DNA from: Rouxiella badensis
GTDB lineage: Bacteria > Pseudomonadota > Gammaproteobacteria > Enterobacterales > Enterobacteriaceae
Direction: 5' to 3'
NCBI RefSeq assembly: GCF_002093665.1
Contig: NZ_MRWE01000019.1
Location: 30,406 to 94,405 of the forward strand
Length of the DNA: 64,000 nucleotides
In this document: positions 20,332-31,355 of the stretch, in pieces
Numbering within the stretch: position 1 is the first letter of the stretch
How the letters are laid out: every line of letters starts with the position of its first letter
Notes under the pieces: generated by a model
What the model was told of the DNA's origin: nothing
The model's input: the letters and a program-made list of their open reading frames with translations, nothing else
The model's database searches: none
Translations under genes and position numbers: made by a program

Positions 20332-21489
20332 TTAAGCGTCCCTCGGCAAACCTTTTTCCACAGCGCGAATCAGTCGTTTCTTCTGAGAAGACTGCACCTC
20401 TATCTGATGTTCGCTCCGCCTGGTCAACTGCTGCGCGATAGCCCACTCGATATGTTCATCCAGCATGCTATTTTCCCCTTTTCTGCTTTCTAACGCCAAA
20501 ACGATGCTTTCGTCATAGGGAGCGTTACCCAAGGCGACGGAAATATTTCGCAGCCAGCGCAGGTATCCGATACGCCGAATAGGTGAGCCTTCGGTAATGC
20601 GCAGAAACTTCTCTTCTTTCCAGTTAAACAATTCGACCAGCTGCGGCGCATGCAGCGCAGCGCGCGGACTGAAATCATCTTCGTCGGTCAGCTGAGAATA
20701 GCGATTCCAGGGGCAAATAAGCTGGCAGTCGTCGCAGCCGTAGATACGATTGCCCATCAGCGGGCGGAACTCTTCAGGAATGGCCCCTTCGAGCTCGATG
20801 GTCAGATAGGAGATACAGCGGCGGGCATCGACCTGATAGGGCGCGACAATAGCGCCGGTCGGGCAGGTAGTGATACAGGCCACGCATCGCCCACACTGTT
20901 CTTCCTGAGGTTTATCCACCGGCAGGGGGAGGTCGATAAGCAGTTCGCCCAGGAAGAACCAGGAACCTGACTCACGGTTTAATATAAGTGAGTGCTTGCC
21001 AACCCAACCAAGCCCGGCTTTCTCAGCAAGAGGACGTTCCATGATAGGTGCGGAATCAACAAAAGGGCGAAAGCTCAGCGCTGAATCGGGCTGCGCTTCG
21101 GTGCAGTAAGTCTGGATCATGTCTCCCAGCTTTTTCAGACGCTGGCGCAGAACCTTGTGATAGTCGCGGCCCAACGCATAGCGGCTAACATAGCCAAGCA
21201 TTGGATTATTCAACGTTTTTGCGAAAGCCGCCTTGGCAGGCAGGTAGTTCATGCGCACGCTTATCACCCGCAGCGTGCCGGGTAAAAGCTCATGTGGACG
21301 TGCGCGCATCATGCCGTGGCGCGCCATCCAATCCATCTCTCCATGATATTGTTTATCAAGCCACTCTTGCAGCTTTGGCTCTTCGGCCGAGAGGTCGGTA
21401 TCGCAGATACCAACCTGTTGGAAGCCTAGCGACTGGCCCCATTGCTTGATATGTTGGGCTAATTGATCGAGATCGAGGAGGTGCGTCAT
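20332..21489 (-). CDS. queG: Epoxyqueuosine reductase QueG
   Basis: Cobalamin-dependent iron-sulfur enzyme that reduces epoxyqueuosine to queuosine in the wobble base of GUN-anticodon tRNAs, the last step of the pathway. 385 residues (E. coli 379). Two ferredoxin-like 4Fe-4S sets are visible: Cys199/202/205/209 (CGRCVACITTCP) and Cys225 with Cys252/255/259 (CDDCQLICP). RPFVDSAPIMERPLA (about 141-155) carries the catalytic aspartate. Its start codon overlaps that of divergent nnr (shared CATG at 21487-21490), so each promoter must lie inside the other gene. Confidence 0.96.
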   Translation of the reverse strand: MTHLLDLDQLAQHIKQWGQSLGFQQVGICDTDLSAEEPKLQEWLDKQYHGEMDWMARHGMMRARPHELLPGTLRVISVRMNYLPAKAAFAKTLNNPMLGYVSRYALGRDYHKVLRQRLKKLGDMIQTYCTEAQPDSALSFRPFVDSAPIMERPLAEKAGLGWVGKHSLILNRESGSWFFLGELLIDLPLPVDKPQEEQCGRCVACITTCPTGAIVAPYQVDARRCISYLTIELEGAIPEEFRPLMGNRIYGCDDCQLICPWNRYSQLTDEDDFSPRAALHAPQLVELFNWKEEKFLRITEGSPIRRIGYLRWLRNISVALGNAPYDESIVLALESRKGENSMLDEHIEWAIAQQLTRRSEHQIEVQSSQKKRLIRAVEKGLPRDA

Positions 21490-23002
21490 GACTAACCAAA
21501 TTGAAAAACAGAACCCGGCAAGTTTACCATACTCCGTCTATTCTGCAGACTGGTTGCGAGATGCGGAGGCACAGGCGGCGCGGGATACCGGCCTGTCGCT
21601 ATTTACGCTGATGCAGCGCGCCGCCGCGGCCGCATTTCGCCATGCGCGTTCGACCTTTCCTCACGCCACGCGCTGGCTGGTGTTGTGTGGCCACGGTAAT
21701 AACGGTGGTGACGGCTATGAGGTAGCAAGATTGGCCAAAGGCGCGGGTCTTGACGTCACGTTATTGGCAATAAGCAGCGATAAACCGCTGCCCGATGAGG
21801 CGGAACAGGCAAGAAAGGGCTGGCTCGACGCCGGTGGCACGATTGGCGATATCACCTCGGCGTGGCCTTCTGGCAGAGAGCTGGTGGTTGATGCGCTGCT
21901 CGGTACCGGCCTGAAATCTGCACCCAGAGAGCCGATGACGCGCCTCATCAAGGCGATTAATCACTATGATGCGCCTGTCTTGTCGCTAGATATTCCCTCC
22001 GGTCTGGCCGCAGAAACCGGCACCGCAGCCGGTGAAGGGGTTCATGCCACGCTGACCGTGACTTTCATTGCCCTTAAACCTGGGCTGCTCACCGGACAGG
22101 CCCGAGACTACGTGGGTGAGTTGCGCTGTGACACGCTCGGCCTCGAAAGCTGGCTTAGTGGCCATCTTCCTCTGCTGCAACGTCTCGACGCTGCACGGCT
22201 GGGGCAGTGGCTAAAGCCGCGTCGGCCTTGCTCGCACAAGGGCGAACACGGACATCTGCTGCTGGTCGGCGGTGATACCGGCTTTGCGGGGGCTATCCGC
22301 ATGGCGTCCGAAGCGGCTTTGCGGGCAGGTGCAGGAATGGTGCGAGTACTCACTCACAAAGAGAATATTGCGCCGCTGCTGACCGCCCGTCCTGAACTGA
22401 TGGTGCAGGAACTGAACGACGACTCACTGACCGAGGCACTCGAATGGGCCAGTGCGGTGGTAATAGGCCCGGGCCTTGGCCAGAAGGCGTGGGGGCAATC
22501 TGCCTTCAAACGTATCGCCGAAAATCAAAAACCCGCGTTATGGGACGCAGATGCGCTTAACATGCTGGCAAAAAGCCCTGAGAAACGGCAAAATCGCGTC
22601 TTGACGCCCCATCCCGGTGAAGCCGCACGCCTTTTGGGATGCACTGTGAAGGAAATCGAAAGCGATCGCTTACTTTCTTTACGACGCCTTACCCATCGCT
22701 ATGGGGGGGTAGTGGTCTTAAAAGGGGCAGGCACGCTGATTGGCACCGAAGAGGGCCAGACCGCGCTGGCCGACGTCGGCAATGCGGGGATGGCCAGCGG
22801 CGGCATGGGCGACATTCTGTCAGGCATCATTGGCGGTCTGCTCGCTCAGAAGTTATCTTTCTATGATGCAGCCTGTGCCGGAACTGTGGTTCACGGCGCG
22901 GCGGCGGATATCATCGCTCAACGCCAGGGCACTCGCGGCATGCTGGCAACGGATTTGTTAACCTGGATAGCCCCAACGGTTAACCCTGACCTAGAAAAAT
23001 AG
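21488..23002 (+). CDS. nnr: Bifunctional NAD(P)H-hydrate epimerase / ADP-dependent dehydratase
   Basis: Repairs damaged NAD(P)HX: the N-terminal YjeF_N domain epimerises R and S forms, and the C-terminal ribokinase-like domain dehydrates S-NAD(P)HX using ADP. 504 residues. GHGNNGGDG (about residues 69-77) marks the epimerase, and [13 protein letters not shown] near residue 437 marks the dehydratase. A GAGGAGG site precedes the ATG, located inside queG. It leads the co-directional series nnr-tsaE-amiB-mutL-miaA-hfq-hflXKC, a conserved enterobacterial superoperon. Confidence 0.97.
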   Translation: MTNQIEKQNPASLPYSVYSADWLRDAEAQAARDTGLSLFTLMQRAAAAAFRHARSTFPHATRWLVLCGHGNNGGDGYEVARLAKGAGLDVTLLAISSDKPLPDEAEQARKGWLDAGGTIGDITSAWPSGRELVVDALLGTGLKSAPREPMTRLIKAINHYDAPVLSLDIPSGLAAETGTAAGEGVHATLTVTFIALKPGLLTGQARDYVGELRCDTLGLESWLSGHLPLLQRLDAARLGQWLKPRRPCSHKGEHGHLLLVGGDTGFAGAIRMASEAALRAGAGMVRVLTHKENIAPLLTARPELMVQELNDDSLTEALEWASAVVIGPGLGQKAWGQSAFKRIAENQKPALWDADALNMLAKSPEKRQNRVLTPHPGEAARLLGCTVKEIESDRLLSLRRLTHRYGGVVVLKGAGTLIGTEEGQTALADVGNAGMASGGMGDILSGIIGGLLAQKLSFYDAACAGTVVHGAAADIIAQRQGTRGMLATDLLTWIAPTVNPDLEK

Positions 23003-23012
23003 AAACTACCCA

Positions 23013-23480
23013 ATGAATCAAATTAACTTACCTTTGCCAGATGAAGTCGCCACCCTGAAACTTGGGGCTGATTTAGCCGCCGCCTGCACCGGTGCGACGG
23101 TCATCCATCTGTTTGGCGATCTGGGGGCTGGAAAAACGACCTTCAGTCGTGGGTTCCTGCAGGCGCGCGGTCATAACGGCAATGTTAAAAGTCCGACCTA
23201 TACTCTGGTCGAGCCTTATCAGCTTCATCCGATGGCGGTCTATCATTTTGACCTGTACCGTCTGGCCGACCCGGAGGAGCTGGAGTTCATGGGCATACGC
23301 GACTACTTTACCGAAGACGCGATTTGTCTGGTGGAATGGCCTCAACAGGGGGCGGGCGTTTTGCCTGAGCCCGATCTGGAACTGACTCTCGCCTATCAGC
23401 CAGAGGGACGATTGGCGACCATCAAGGCCGTTTCCGAGACAGGTAACCGGCTGCTGCAGATGCTACAAAAGCAAGGATAA
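23013..23480 (+). CDS. tsaE: tRNA t6A biosynthesis ATPase TsaE (YjeE)
   Basis: P-loop ATPase that works with TsaB, TsaC and TsaD to make N6-threonylcarbamoyladenosine at position 37 of ANN-decoding tRNAs. 155 residues. The Walker A is GDLGAGKTT (residues 35-43). The downstream stretch [10 protein letters not shown] and the strand HFDLYRL are family hallmarks. It starts 10 bp after nnr and ends 7 bp before amiB, so it is clearly in the same operon. Confidence 0.97.
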   Translation: MNQINLPLPDEVATLKLGADLAAACTGATVIHLFGDLGAGKTTFSRGFLQARGHNGNVKSPTYTLVEPYQLHPMAVYHFDLYRLADPEELEFMGIRDYFTEDAICLVEWPQQGAGVLPEPDLELTLAYQPEGRLATIKAVSETGNRLLQMLQKQG

Positions 23481-23487
23481 TGCTGTA

Positions 23488-25269
23488 ATGATTCAATGCG
23501 TTAACAGATTTTGGAAAAGAGTCGCGGCTATGTTGGTACTCACGGTTACCGTGATGATACCTACGGCATTCGTTCCTGCTTTTGGCGCAGGTATGAAAAA
23601 CATCAATGTTTCCAACGGGAGTACGCAATCCACCGTTACCATCAACTTTGATGGCAAGCCTGACTATTCCTTCTTCCCGCTGCATAGCCCGGAACGCGTA
23701 GTCATCGATATCGTGCAAACGGGCGTGATGCGTGGTTTACCGCTGAATTTTAGCGGCCAAAATCTGGTTAGACGCGTGCGGGCGAGTACGCCTGCGGATG
23801 CCAAGACGCAGCGTCTGGTGTTTGAGCTGACGCAAAAGGTCAGAACCAATGCCCAGGTGCAGCAGGACGGCGGTCAGTACACCGTGGTGTTTACCCTCAG
23901 CGCCGCCGCGCCACAGCGCACCTCTTCTTCGGGAATGATCACCCGTGCCCAGCCGGGGAACCGCTTGGTCACGCCACCGCCACCGCGCGGTAATCCGTTT
24001 GACGGCAGCCAGAGTCCGCGGGTCGCCGCTGCGCCAGGGCCGAGCACACAGCTCACGCCACGTACCAGCGGAACCACCTCGGATAATCAGGTCATCGTCG
24101 CCATCGATGCGGGCCACGGTGGGCAAGACCCCGGCGCACAGGGCGTAGGTGGACTAAAAGAGAAAAATGTCACTATTGCCATCGCCCGCAAACTGCAGGC
24201 AGAGATGGCGCGTGATCCGATGTTTAAACCGGTATTGACCCGCGATGGCGATTACTTCATCTCGGTAATGGGCCGTTCCGACGTGGCGCGTAAAAAAGGC
24301 GCCAACCTGCTGGTCTCCATTCACGCCGATGCGGCACCTAACCGCAGCGCGAATGGTGCCTCTGTCTGGGTGCTTTCAAACCGTCGCGCCAACAGCGAAA
24401 TGGGTAACTGGCTTGAGCAGCACGAGAAGCAGTCCGAGCTGCTAGGCGGGGCGGGCGATATGCTGGCCAACACCGCGTCGGATCCTTATTTGAGTCAGGC
24501 GGTGCTTGACTTGCAGTTCGGCCACTCGCAGCGCGTAGGTTATGACGTTGCCGTTAAAGTATTGCAGCAGTTGCGCAAAGTCGGCGCACTGCACAAGGCC
24601 AAGCCAGAGCACGCCAGCCTTGGAGTATTGCGTTCACCGGATATTCCTTCGCTGCTGGTAGAAACCGGCTTTATCAGTAATCCTAGTGGGGAGCGGCTGC
24701 TTGGAAGCAGCGCGTATCAGGATAAAATTGCCCATGCCATCTATGAAGGCTTGCGCAGTTATTTCCTGGCGCATCCGTTACAAACCGGCCCAAAGGTCGA
24801 AAACCGACCGTTGCTAGCCAGCGCAACGTCGGTCACTAGCTCCAACGCTTCGGCACCGGACAGCAGCTCTTTGAGCCAGCCGGGGCCGATTGAAACCACG
24901 GCCGCACTGGGCGGCGCGACGCAGATTCATCAGGTCAAACGCGGTGAAACGCTGACGGGCATTGCGGTGCATTATGGAACCACCATGAGCGCACTGCGCG
25001 ATCTTAACAAGCTGAAGAAAGACGGTGTCTGGGTCGGACAGCGTCTGAAAGTGCCGGCGGGCACCTCGGCGGTGTCGAGAAACACTACCGCTAAAGTGAC
25101 GACGGCGCGTGCGACGAAACGACCTTCAAGGCACAAAGTGGTGCGCGGCGATACGCTGTCGGCCATTGCCTCGAAGTACGGTGTCAGCATGAGCGACATC
25201 AGAACGGCAAACCATATGAAATCCGGTGACGTGCAGCTTGGGCAGACGCTGACCATTCCGCAGTCGTAA
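23488..25269 (+). CDS. amiB: N-acetylmuramoyl-L-alanine amidase AmiB with two LysM repeats
   Basis: Periplasmic zinc amidase that splits septal peptidoglycan during division; E. coli AmiB is activated by EnvC. 593 residues. Order: signal peptide (1-34), AMIN domain (about 36-140), Pro/Ser-rich linker (about 140-200), Amidase_3 domain (about 200-430) with zinc ligands His210, Glu225 and His279, a second linker, and LysM repeats at about 480-525 and 546-591. E. coli AmiB (445 residues) ends after the amidase domain, so the LysM tail is the main difference and should add peptidoglycan affinity. The start has only a loosely spaced AAGGA; a Met at residue 15 is an alternative. Confidence 0.95.
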   Translation: MIQCVNRFWKRVAAMLVLTVTVMIPTAFVPAFGAGMKNINVSNGSTQSTVTINFDGKPDYSFFPLHSPERVVIDIVQTGVMRGLPLNFSGQNLVRRVRASTPADAKTQRLVFELTQKVRTNAQVQQDGGQYTVVFTLSAAAPQRTSSSGMITRAQPGNRLVTPPPPRGNPFDGSQSPRVAAAPGPSTQLTPRTSGTTSDNQVIVAIDAGHGGQDPGAQGVGGLKEKNVTIAIARKLQAEMARDPMFKPVLTRDGDYFISVMGRSDVARKKGANLLVSIHADAAPNRSANGASVWVLSNRRANSEMGNWLEQHEKQSELLGGAGDMLANTASDPYLSQAVLDLQFGHSQRVGYDVAVKVLQQLRKVGALHKAKPEHASLGVLRSPDIPSLLVETGFISNPSGERLLGSSAYQDKIAHAIYEGLRSYFLAHPLQTGPKVENRPLLASATSVTSSNASAPDSSSLSQPGPIETTAALGGATQIHQVKRGETLTGIAVHYGTTMSALRDLNKLKKDGVWVGQRLKVPAGTSAVSRNTTAKVTTARATKRPSRHKVVRGDTLSAIASKYGVSMSDIRTANHMKSGDVQLGQTLTIPQS

Positions 25270-25311
25270 ACGGACGTAAGCGATATTCTTCTTAAGATGA
25301 CAGGAGCGGCT

Positions 25312-27240
25312 ATGCCGATTCGGGTACTGCCACCGCAGCTGGCAAATCAGATAGCGGCAGGTGAGGTTGTTGAACGGCCCGCATCGGTAGTGAAAGAGCT
25401 GGTCGAAAACAGTCTTGACGCCGGTGCGACGCGTATCGATATCGATATCGATCGCGGCGGCGCGAAGCTTATCCGCATCCGCGATAACGGCTGCGGCATC
25501 GCTAAAGACGAACTTGCGCTGGCGCTGGCCCGTCACGCCACCAGTAAAATCAGCTCGCTTGACGATCTCGAAGCGATTCTCAGCCTCGGTTTTCGCGGTG
25601 AGGCGCTGGCCAGTATCAGCTCCGTTTCGCGTTTGATGCTGACGTCGCGCACCGCCACGCAGGACGAAGCCTGGCAGGCTTACGCCGAAGGGCGTGACAT
25701 GGCGGTGACGGTAAAACCCGCCGCACATCCACAGGGATCGACCGTAGAAGTCCTCGATTTATTTTATAACACCCCCGCTCGCCGCAAGTTCATGCGCACC
25801 GAAAAAACCGAGTTCACGCACATTGATGAGGTGGTGAGGCGTATCGCGCTGGCCCGTTTCGACGTCGCGTTTAACCTAAGCCATAACGGTAAGCTGGTCC
25901 GCCAATATCGCGCGGTGAAAGATCCCTCGCAGAACGCGCGTCGCCTGGCGAGCATTTGCAGTACCACTTTTGTCGAGCACGCCCTTGAGGTGGAATGGCG
26001 TCACGGTGATTTGGCGATCCGCGGCTGGGTTGCCGATCCTGCCGGTTCGCGCAGTCTGACCGAGATGCAGTACTGCTACGTCAATAACCGCATGATGAAG
26101 GATCGCCTGATAAATCATGCGATCCGCCAGGCTTATCAGGACAGGCTCAAAGACGATCAGCAGCCCGCTTACGTGTTGTATCTTGATGTGGATCCGCATC
26201 AGGTTGACGTCAACGTGCATCCGGCCAAACATGAGGTGCGGTTCCATCAGTCACGGCTGGTGCATGATTTCATCTATCAGGCGGTGGTGGCGGTATTGCA
26301 GCAGGCGGGCGATTTGCAGCTTAATACCGAGCAGCCGGTCGAAGAGCAGCCACGCTGGCAGCCGGAAAACCGTCAGGCGGCGGGCATTAACCATTTTTCC
26401 CAGCCTGCACCCTCGGCCAGAGCGACGCCGCCGCGCCAGGAACCGTCTTACAAAGCGCCGTCTGAGGGCAAGCCGATATTCCCTGAGACATCGCGTTCTG
26501 CGCATCTGCGCGAGCCCGTGCAGCGCTATAGCGAAGAAAATACCTACAGCAAACCGCAGGGCGAGCTTTATCAGCAATTGTTGAGGCCTGGCGACGATAC
26601 GCCTGCGGCGGTTAAGGCCGTTGAAGCCTCGGCCATCGTCGAGAAGGCCAGACCCGCCGGGCATGAAGATGTGCTTGCAGGGCATAGCCAAAGCTTTGGC
26701 CGCGTGATGACCGTCTGTGCCGCAAGTTTTGCTCTTATTGAACGTGGGCAGAAAATTATGCTGTTATCGTTGCCGGTCGCCGAAAGATGGTTGAAAACGG
26801 CCCAGCTGACCCCCACCTCTGAAGGATTGAAGCCTCAACCGCTGCTTATTCCGGTTAAACTGACGCTAAGCAAGGAAGAGCGCGACGCATTCACGCACCA
26901 TCAGGCGCTATTGCAACACTTTGGTATTGAAATGCTATTGGAGCACCAGCGTGGGACATTGCGCACAGTGCCTTTACCATTACGCCAACAAAATTTACAA
27001 AAGTTGATACCCGACCTGTTAGGCTATATTGCGGTTCTGCAGGAGGTCACTCCTGATGCGGTAGCTATGTGGTTTGCCCGCAGCATTGGCAGTGAGCATG
27101 ACGTCTGGACGGTTTCACAAGCAATACAATTACTCGCGGACGTTGAGCGACTTTGCCCGCATCTGGTCAAGTCACCTCCCTCCGGACTCTTGCAACCCGT
27201 TGATTTACAGCCGGCCTTGGCGGCTTTTAAGCATGACTGA
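25312..27240 (+). CDS. mutL: DNA mismatch repair protein MutL
   Basis: Homodimeric GHKL ATPase that links MutS mismatch recognition to MutH and UvrD. From the ATG at 25312, 642 residues. An upstream ATG (25297) would add five residues, but ACAGGAG lies just before 25312 and the family starts [11 protein letters not shown]. ATPase motifs [14 protein letters not shown] and [10 protein letters not shown] are in the first 110 residues. The middle linker (about 345-440) is long, Pro/Gln/Glu-rich and variable, which accounts for the extra length over E. coli (615). It lacks the MutL endonuclease motif, as expected for a species with MutH. Its end overlaps miaA by 8 bp. Confidence 0.97.
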   Translation: MPIRVLPPQLANQIAAGEVVERPASVVKELVENSLDAGATRIDIDIDRGGAKLIRIRDNGCGIAKDELALALARHATSKISSLDDLEAILSLGFRGEALASISSVSRLMLTSRTATQDEAWQAYAEGRDMAVTVKPAAHPQGSTVEVLDLFYNTPARRKFMRTEKTEFTHIDEVVRRIALARFDVAFNLSHNGKLVRQYRAVKDPSQNARRLASICSTTFVEHALEVEWRHGDLAIRGWVADPAGSRSLTEMQYCYVNNRMMKDRLINHAIRQAYQDRLKDDQQPAYVLYLDVDPHQVDVNVHPAKHEVRFHQSRLVHDFIYQAVVAVLQQAGDLQLNTEQPVEEQPRWQPENRQAAGINHFSQPAPSARATPPRQEPSYKAPSEGKPIFPETSRSAHLREPVQRYSEENTYSKPQGELYQQLLRPGDDTPAAVKAVEASAIVEKARPAGHEDVLAGHSQSFGRVMTVCAASFALIERGQKIMLLSLPVAERWLKTAQLTPTSEGLKPQPLLIPVKLTLSKEERDAFTHHQALLQHFGIEMLLEHQRGTLRTVPLPLRQQNLQKLIPDLLGYIAVLQEVTPDAVAMWFARSIGSEHDVWTVSQAIQLLADVERLCPHLVKSPPSGLLQPVDLQPALAAFKHD

Positions 27241-28174
27241 TTCAGAAAACAAAGCATTACCTCCCGCTATTTTTATCATGGGTCCGACGGCTTCGGGCAA
27301 AACTGCCTTGGCGATGGCCCTGCGCCAGCATCTTCCAGTTGAACTTATCAGCGTCGATTCTGCTCTTATCTACAAGGGCATGGACATCGGTACCGCAAAA
27401 CCAACCGCCGAAGAGCTTGCGTTAGCACCTCATCGACTGATTGATATCCTCGATCCTGCGCAATCTTATTCGGCCGCCGATTTCCGCGCCGATGCGCTGC
27501 GAGAGATGCAGGAAATAACGGCACGTAAGAAAATTCCGTTGTTGGTCGGTGGAACAATGCTTTATTTCAAGGCTCTGCTAGAGGGCCTTTCTCCCCTGCC
27601 TCAGGCCGACGCGAAAGTCCGCGAGCGCATTGAGACGCAGGCTGCGGAGCAGGGCTGGGAAGCGCTGCACAAAAAATTGATTGAAATTGATCCGGTATCG
27701 GCAATGCGAATTCACCCGAATGATCCACAGAGACTCTCCAGAGCACTGGAAGTTTTTTATATTTCGGGTAAAACTTTAACGGAACTCGTTAAAACTTCGG
27801 GTGAAAGCTTACCCTACCGGGTACATCAATTTGCGATCGCACCTACGAGTCGCCAATTGTTGCACGATCGTATTGAATTGCGCTTTAACCAAATGGTTTC
27901 GAACGGATTTGAGGCCGAAGCAAAAGCGCTTTTCACTCGGGGTGATTTGCATACGGACATGCCTTCCGTTCGTTGTGTCGGTTACCGCCAGATGTGGTCA
28001 TATTTTTCTGGTGAAATCGACTACGATGAAATGGTTTATCGTGGTGTTTGTGCGACACGGCAGCTGGCTAAACGCCAGATGACATGGTTACGAGGTTGGG
28101 AAGGGGTTGAATGGCTTGATTCAGAAAAGCCTGACGAAGCCTTAAGCCGTGTAATTCAGGTTGTTAGTGCATAG
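27233..28174 (+). CDS. miaA: tRNA dimethylallyltransferase MiaA
   Basis: Adds a dimethylallyl group to A37 of tRNAs that read UNN codons, the first step toward ms2i6A. 313 residues from the ATG at 27233, which overlaps the mutL stop. The frame is open further upstream inside mutL, but the family begins at the short leader before the P-loop GPTASGKT (residues 17-24). [16 protein letters not shown] and the [13 protein letters not shown] stretch are conserved. The hfq gene follows after 115 bp; in E. coli the miaA region contains several hfq promoters, including a heat-shock one. Confidence 0.97.
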   Translation: MTDSENKALPPAIFIMGPTASGKTALAMALRQHLPVELISVDSALIYKGMDIGTAKPTAEELALAPHRLIDILDPAQSYSAADFRADALREMQEITARKKIPLLVGGTMLYFKALLEGLSPLPQADAKVRERIETQAAEQGWEALHKKLIEIDPVSAMRIHPNDPQRLSRALEVFYISGKTLTELVKTSGESLPYRVHQFAIAPTSRQLLHDRIELRFNQMVSNGFEAEAKALFTRGDLHTDMPSVRCVGYRQMWSYFSGEIDYDEMVYRGVCATRQLAKRQMTWLRGWEGVEWLDSEKPDEALSRVIQVVSA

Positions 28175-28289
28175 GTTGGTTGATTGTGTACAATTGATTG
28201 GTACTCAACGCGCAAATTTTTTTATGTGATTTATTTTCGAGCTTGTAGGCTCAAAGTTACAAACAACAAACAAATAAGGAAAAGATAGA

Positions 28290-28598
28290 ATGGCTAAGGG
28301 GCAATCTTTGCAAGATCCGTTCCTGAACGCATTGCGTCGCGAACGTGTTCCGGTTTCTATTTACTTGGTGAATGGTATTAAGCTGCAAGGCCAGATTGAG
28401 TCTTTCGATCAGTTTGTGATTCTTTTGAAAAACACGGTAAGCCAGATGGTGTATAAACACGCTATCTCCACCGTTGTTCCTTCGCGCCCGGTTTCTCATC
28501 ACAGTAATAATCCAGGTGGTGGTACTACCAATAACTATCATCATGGTAGCGCACCGTCTGCTCCACAGCAGCCGCAGGATGGCGATGACGCCGAATAA
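28290..28598 (+). CDS. hfq: RNA chaperone Hfq
   Basis: Hexameric Sm-like protein that pairs small RNAs with mRNAs. 102 residues, as in E. coli. Sm1 spans about residues 8-45 (with Gln8 and the [13 protein letters not shown] strand), and Sm2 carries the YKHAIS motif (Tyr55-Ser60) that forms the proximal U-rich RNA pocket. The C-terminal tail from about residue 70 is disordered and rich in N, G, H and acidic residues. An AAGGAAAAG site precedes the ATG. Confidence 0.98.
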   Translation: MAKGQSLQDPFLNALRRERVPVSIYLVNGIKLQGQIESFDQFVILLKNTVSQMVYKHAISTVVPSRPVSHHSNNPGGGTTNNYHHGSAPSAPQQPQDGDDAE

Positions 28599-28695
28599 GG
28601 CGCCCAGCTGTTCAATCTCGAAGGGGTTCATAAGGGGTTATTGCCGCTTATGTGCCCCTCGTTGAATTTTATTTCTCAATTGAGAGGTCACACGC

Positions 28696-30054
28696 TTGTT
28701 TGACCGTTATGAAGCCGGTGAGCAGGCCGTACTGGTTCATATCTATTTCTCGCAAGACAAAGACACGGAAGACCTGAGCGAATTTGAATCGCTTGTCTCT
28801 TCTGCCGGTGTTGAGGCGTTGCAAGTCATCACTGGGAGCCGTAAGGCTCCACACCCTAAATACTTTGTCGGTGAAGGAAAGGCCCAAGAAATCGCAGATG
28901 CCGTTAAAGCTACTGGCGCATCTGTAATCCTGTTTGATCACGCTTTAACACCTGGCCAGGAACGTAACCTGGAAGCCTTGTGCGAATGCCGCGTGGTCGA
29001 TCGTACCGGACTTATTCTAGATATTTTTGCCCAGCGCGCCCGTACTCACGAAGGTAAACTACAAGTAGAATTGGCACAGTTACGCCATATTGCAACCCGA
29101 CTGGTACGAGGCTGGACTCACCTTGAACGCCAGGGCGGTGGGATTGGTGCGCGCGGTCCTGGGGAAACCCAGCTCGAAACCGACCGTCGACTCCTGCGCG
29201 ACCGCATCACGCTTATTTTAAACCGCCTTGAACGCGTCGCCAAACAGCGCGAGCAGGGGCGTCGTTCAAGAGTGCGTGCCGACATTCCGACGGTTTCTCT
29301 GGTGGGATATACCAACGCCGGAAAGTCGACGCTGTTTAACCGAATTACCGAGGCCGACGTTTACGTGGCCGATCAATTATTTGCCACCCTGGATCCAACG
29401 CTGCGACGCATTATGGTTGCTGACGTAGGAGAGACGGTACTGGCAGATACCGTAGGGTTTATTCGTCACCTGCCCCATGATTTAGTTGCTGCGTTTAAAG
29501 CAACATTGCAGGAAACCCGACAGGCATCTCTGTTAATTCATGTGATTGATGCAGCGGATATTCGCGTTGAGGAAAACATCGACGCGGTGAATACGGTGCT
29601 GGCAGAGATTGAAGCAGATGACATTCCTGCGCTGTTAGTGATGAATAAAATAGATATGTTGGACAACTTCGTCCCACGTATCGACCGCAACGAAGAGAAT
29701 TTGCCAATCAGGGTCTGGTTATCGGCCGCGACAGGTGAAGGTATCCCGTTGCTATTTCAGGCATTAACGGAGCGTCTGTCAGGTGAAATTGCACAGGTAG
29801 AATTGTGTTTGCCACCGGAAGCGGGTCGCCTTCGTAGCCGTTTTTACCAGCTTCAGGCGATTGAAAAAGAATGGATTGAAGAGGATGGCAGTATCGGTCT
29901 GATGGTGCGTATGCCCATTGTTGACTGGCGTCGCCTCTGCAAACAAGAACCGGCTATGAGCGAATATGTTCGTAACGGATTCCCGGTAGATTTCGAAGAG
30001 AAAAATGCCTGGGATAACTTGACTGATATAGAGCCTGAAGAACACCAATCATAG
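28696..30054 (+). CDS. hflX: Ribosome rescue GTPase HflX
   Basis: GTPase that binds the E site and splits stalled 70S ribosomes, notably in heat stress. 452 residues, longer than E. coli (426) at the C-terminus. The N-terminal HflX domain contains [15 protein letters not shown] (about residues 151-165); the G domain has G1 GYTNAGKST (about 205-213), G3 DTVGF and G4 NKID. Translation starts at TTG (28696) with GAGAGG ten bases upstream; the protein then begins [10 protein letters not shown] exactly as the family does. It lies 97 bp after hfq. Confidence 0.96.
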   Translation: MFDRYEAGEQAVLVHIYFSQDKDTEDLSEFESLVSSAGVEALQVITGSRKAPHPKYFVGEGKAQEIADAVKATGASVILFDHALTPGQERNLEALCECRVVDRTGLILDIFAQRARTHEGKLQVELAQLRHIATRLVRGWTHLERQGGGIGARGPGETQLETDRRLLRDRITLILNRLERVAKQREQGRRSRVRADIPTVSLVGYTNAGKSTLFNRITEADVYVADQLFATLDPTLRRIMVADVGETVLADTVGFIRHLPHDLVAAFKATLQETRQASLLIHVIDAADIRVEENIDAVNTVLAEIEADDIPALLVMNKIDMLDNFVPRIDRNEENLPIRVWLSAATGEGIPLLFQALTERLSGEIAQVELCLPPEAGRLRSRFYQLQAIEKEWIEEDGSIGLMVRMPIVDWRRLCKQEPAMSEYVRNGFPVDFEEKNAWDNLTDIEPEEHQS

Positions 30055-30071
30055 AATAATGGAGCTATAAC

Positions 30072-31352
30072 ATGGCGTGGAATCAGCCCGGTAATAACGG
30101 ACAGGACCGCGACCCCTGGGGAAGCAGCAACAATAGCGGCAACTCTGGTGGAAATAATTCTGGTGGTAATAACAATAAGGGCGGGCGCGATCAGGGCCCT
30201 CCCGATCTTGATGATATCTTCCGTAAGCTCAGTAAAAAACTCGGTGGTTTCGGCGGTAAAGGGTCCGGCAACGGCACTCCCTCCGGCCCGCAGAAGAATA
30301 TGAACGGTCGATTCGTCGGCCTTGCCGTGGCTGCCGTCGTGGTTATCTGGGCTGCCAGCGGATTCTACACCATTAAGGAAGCAGAGCGCGGTGTGGTAAC
30401 CCGTTTCGGCAAGTTCAGCCATCTGGTTGAGCCGGGCCTGAACTGGAAACCGACCTTTATCGATCAGGTTCAGGCGGTCAACGTCGAATCCGTTCGTGAG
30501 CTCGCGGCTTCCGGCATTATGCTGACCTCTGACGAAAACGTAGTGCGCGTTGAAATGAACGTGCAGTACCGCGTCACCGATCCCCGCGCCTATCTGTTTA
30601 GCGTGGCCAACGCTGACGACAGCCTGAGCCAGGCGACCGACAGTGCGCTGCGCGGCGTTATCGGTAAATACACCATGGACAAGATCCTGACCGAAGGTCG
30701 TACAACGGTGCGTAGCGATACACAGCGCGTGCTGGAAGAGACCATCCGTCCTTATCACATGGGGATTACCGTGCAGGACGTCAACTTCCAGACGGCGCGT
30801 CCGCCAGAGGAAGTCAAGGCCGCATTCGATGATGCAATTGCCGCACGTGAGAACGAGCAGCAGTATATTCGTGAAGCCGAAGCCTACGCCAACGAAGTTC
30901 AGCCTCGTGCTAACGGTCAGGCTCAGCGTCTGCTTGAAAACGCCAAAGCTTACAAAGACCGTACCGTGCTTGAAGCGCAGGGTGAAGTTGCCCGCTTCGC
31001 CGAGCTGTTGCCGGAGTATAAAGCCGCGCCGGAGATTACCCGCGAGCGTCTGTATATCGAGACCATGCAGGACGTGCTGAGTCACACCCGCAAGGTGCTT
31101 ATCAACGATAAGAGCAACAACCTGATGGTGCTGCCTCTGGACCAGCTGCTGGGCGGTAAAACGGCGGCAGCGGCCAATAACAGCGGCGATGATGCGAGTA
31201 GCATGATCCCGTTGCGACAGGTTCCTTCGCCGTCGAGCAGCAGTAGAAACAGCAGTGCCAGCAACAGCAGCTCAAGTTCTTCTGGCAGTGTCATGGATCA
31301 GCGCCGTGCCGATGTACAGCGTGACGACACCGTTCGCGTAGGGAGAGAATAA
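30072..31352 (+). CDS. hflK: FtsH regulator HflK
   Basis: Band 7/SPFH protein that assembles with HflC into a large cage around the FtsH protease in the inner membrane and restrains its proteolysis. 426 residues. A Gly/Asn/Ser-rich cytoplasmic head (1-75) is followed by one membrane helix (about 79-98), the SPFH domain (about 100-280), a coiled coil, and a Ser-rich tail (about 385-410) before a charged end. It is 17 bp after hflX and 3 bp before hflC. Confidence 0.96.
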   Translation: MAWNQPGNNGQDRDPWGSSNNSGNSGGNNSGGNNNKGGRDQGPPDLDDIFRKLSKKLGGFGGKGSGNGTPSGPQKNMNGRFVGLAVAAVVVIWAASGFYTIKEAERGVVTRFGKFSHLVEPGLNWKPTFIDQVQAVNVESVRELAASGIMLTSDENVVRVEMNVQYRVTDPRAYLFSVANADDSLSQATDSALRGVIGKYTMDKILTEGRTTVRSDTQRVLEETIRPYHMGITVQDVNFQTARPPEEVKAAFDDAIAARENEQQYIREAEAYANEVQPRANGQAQRLLENAKAYKDRTVLEAQGEVARFAELLPEYKAAPEITRERLYIETMQDVLSHTRKVLINDKSNNLMVLPLDQLLGGKTAAAANNSGDDASSMIPLRQVPSPSSSSRNSSASNSSSSSSGSVMDQRRADVQRDDTVRVGRE

Positions 31353-31355
31353 CCA

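Noticed and set aside
29853..31085. 410-codon open frame on the minus strand across hflX and hflK
   Set aside because: It is antisense to two well-supported genes, has no recognisable domain and no promoter or ribosome binding site.
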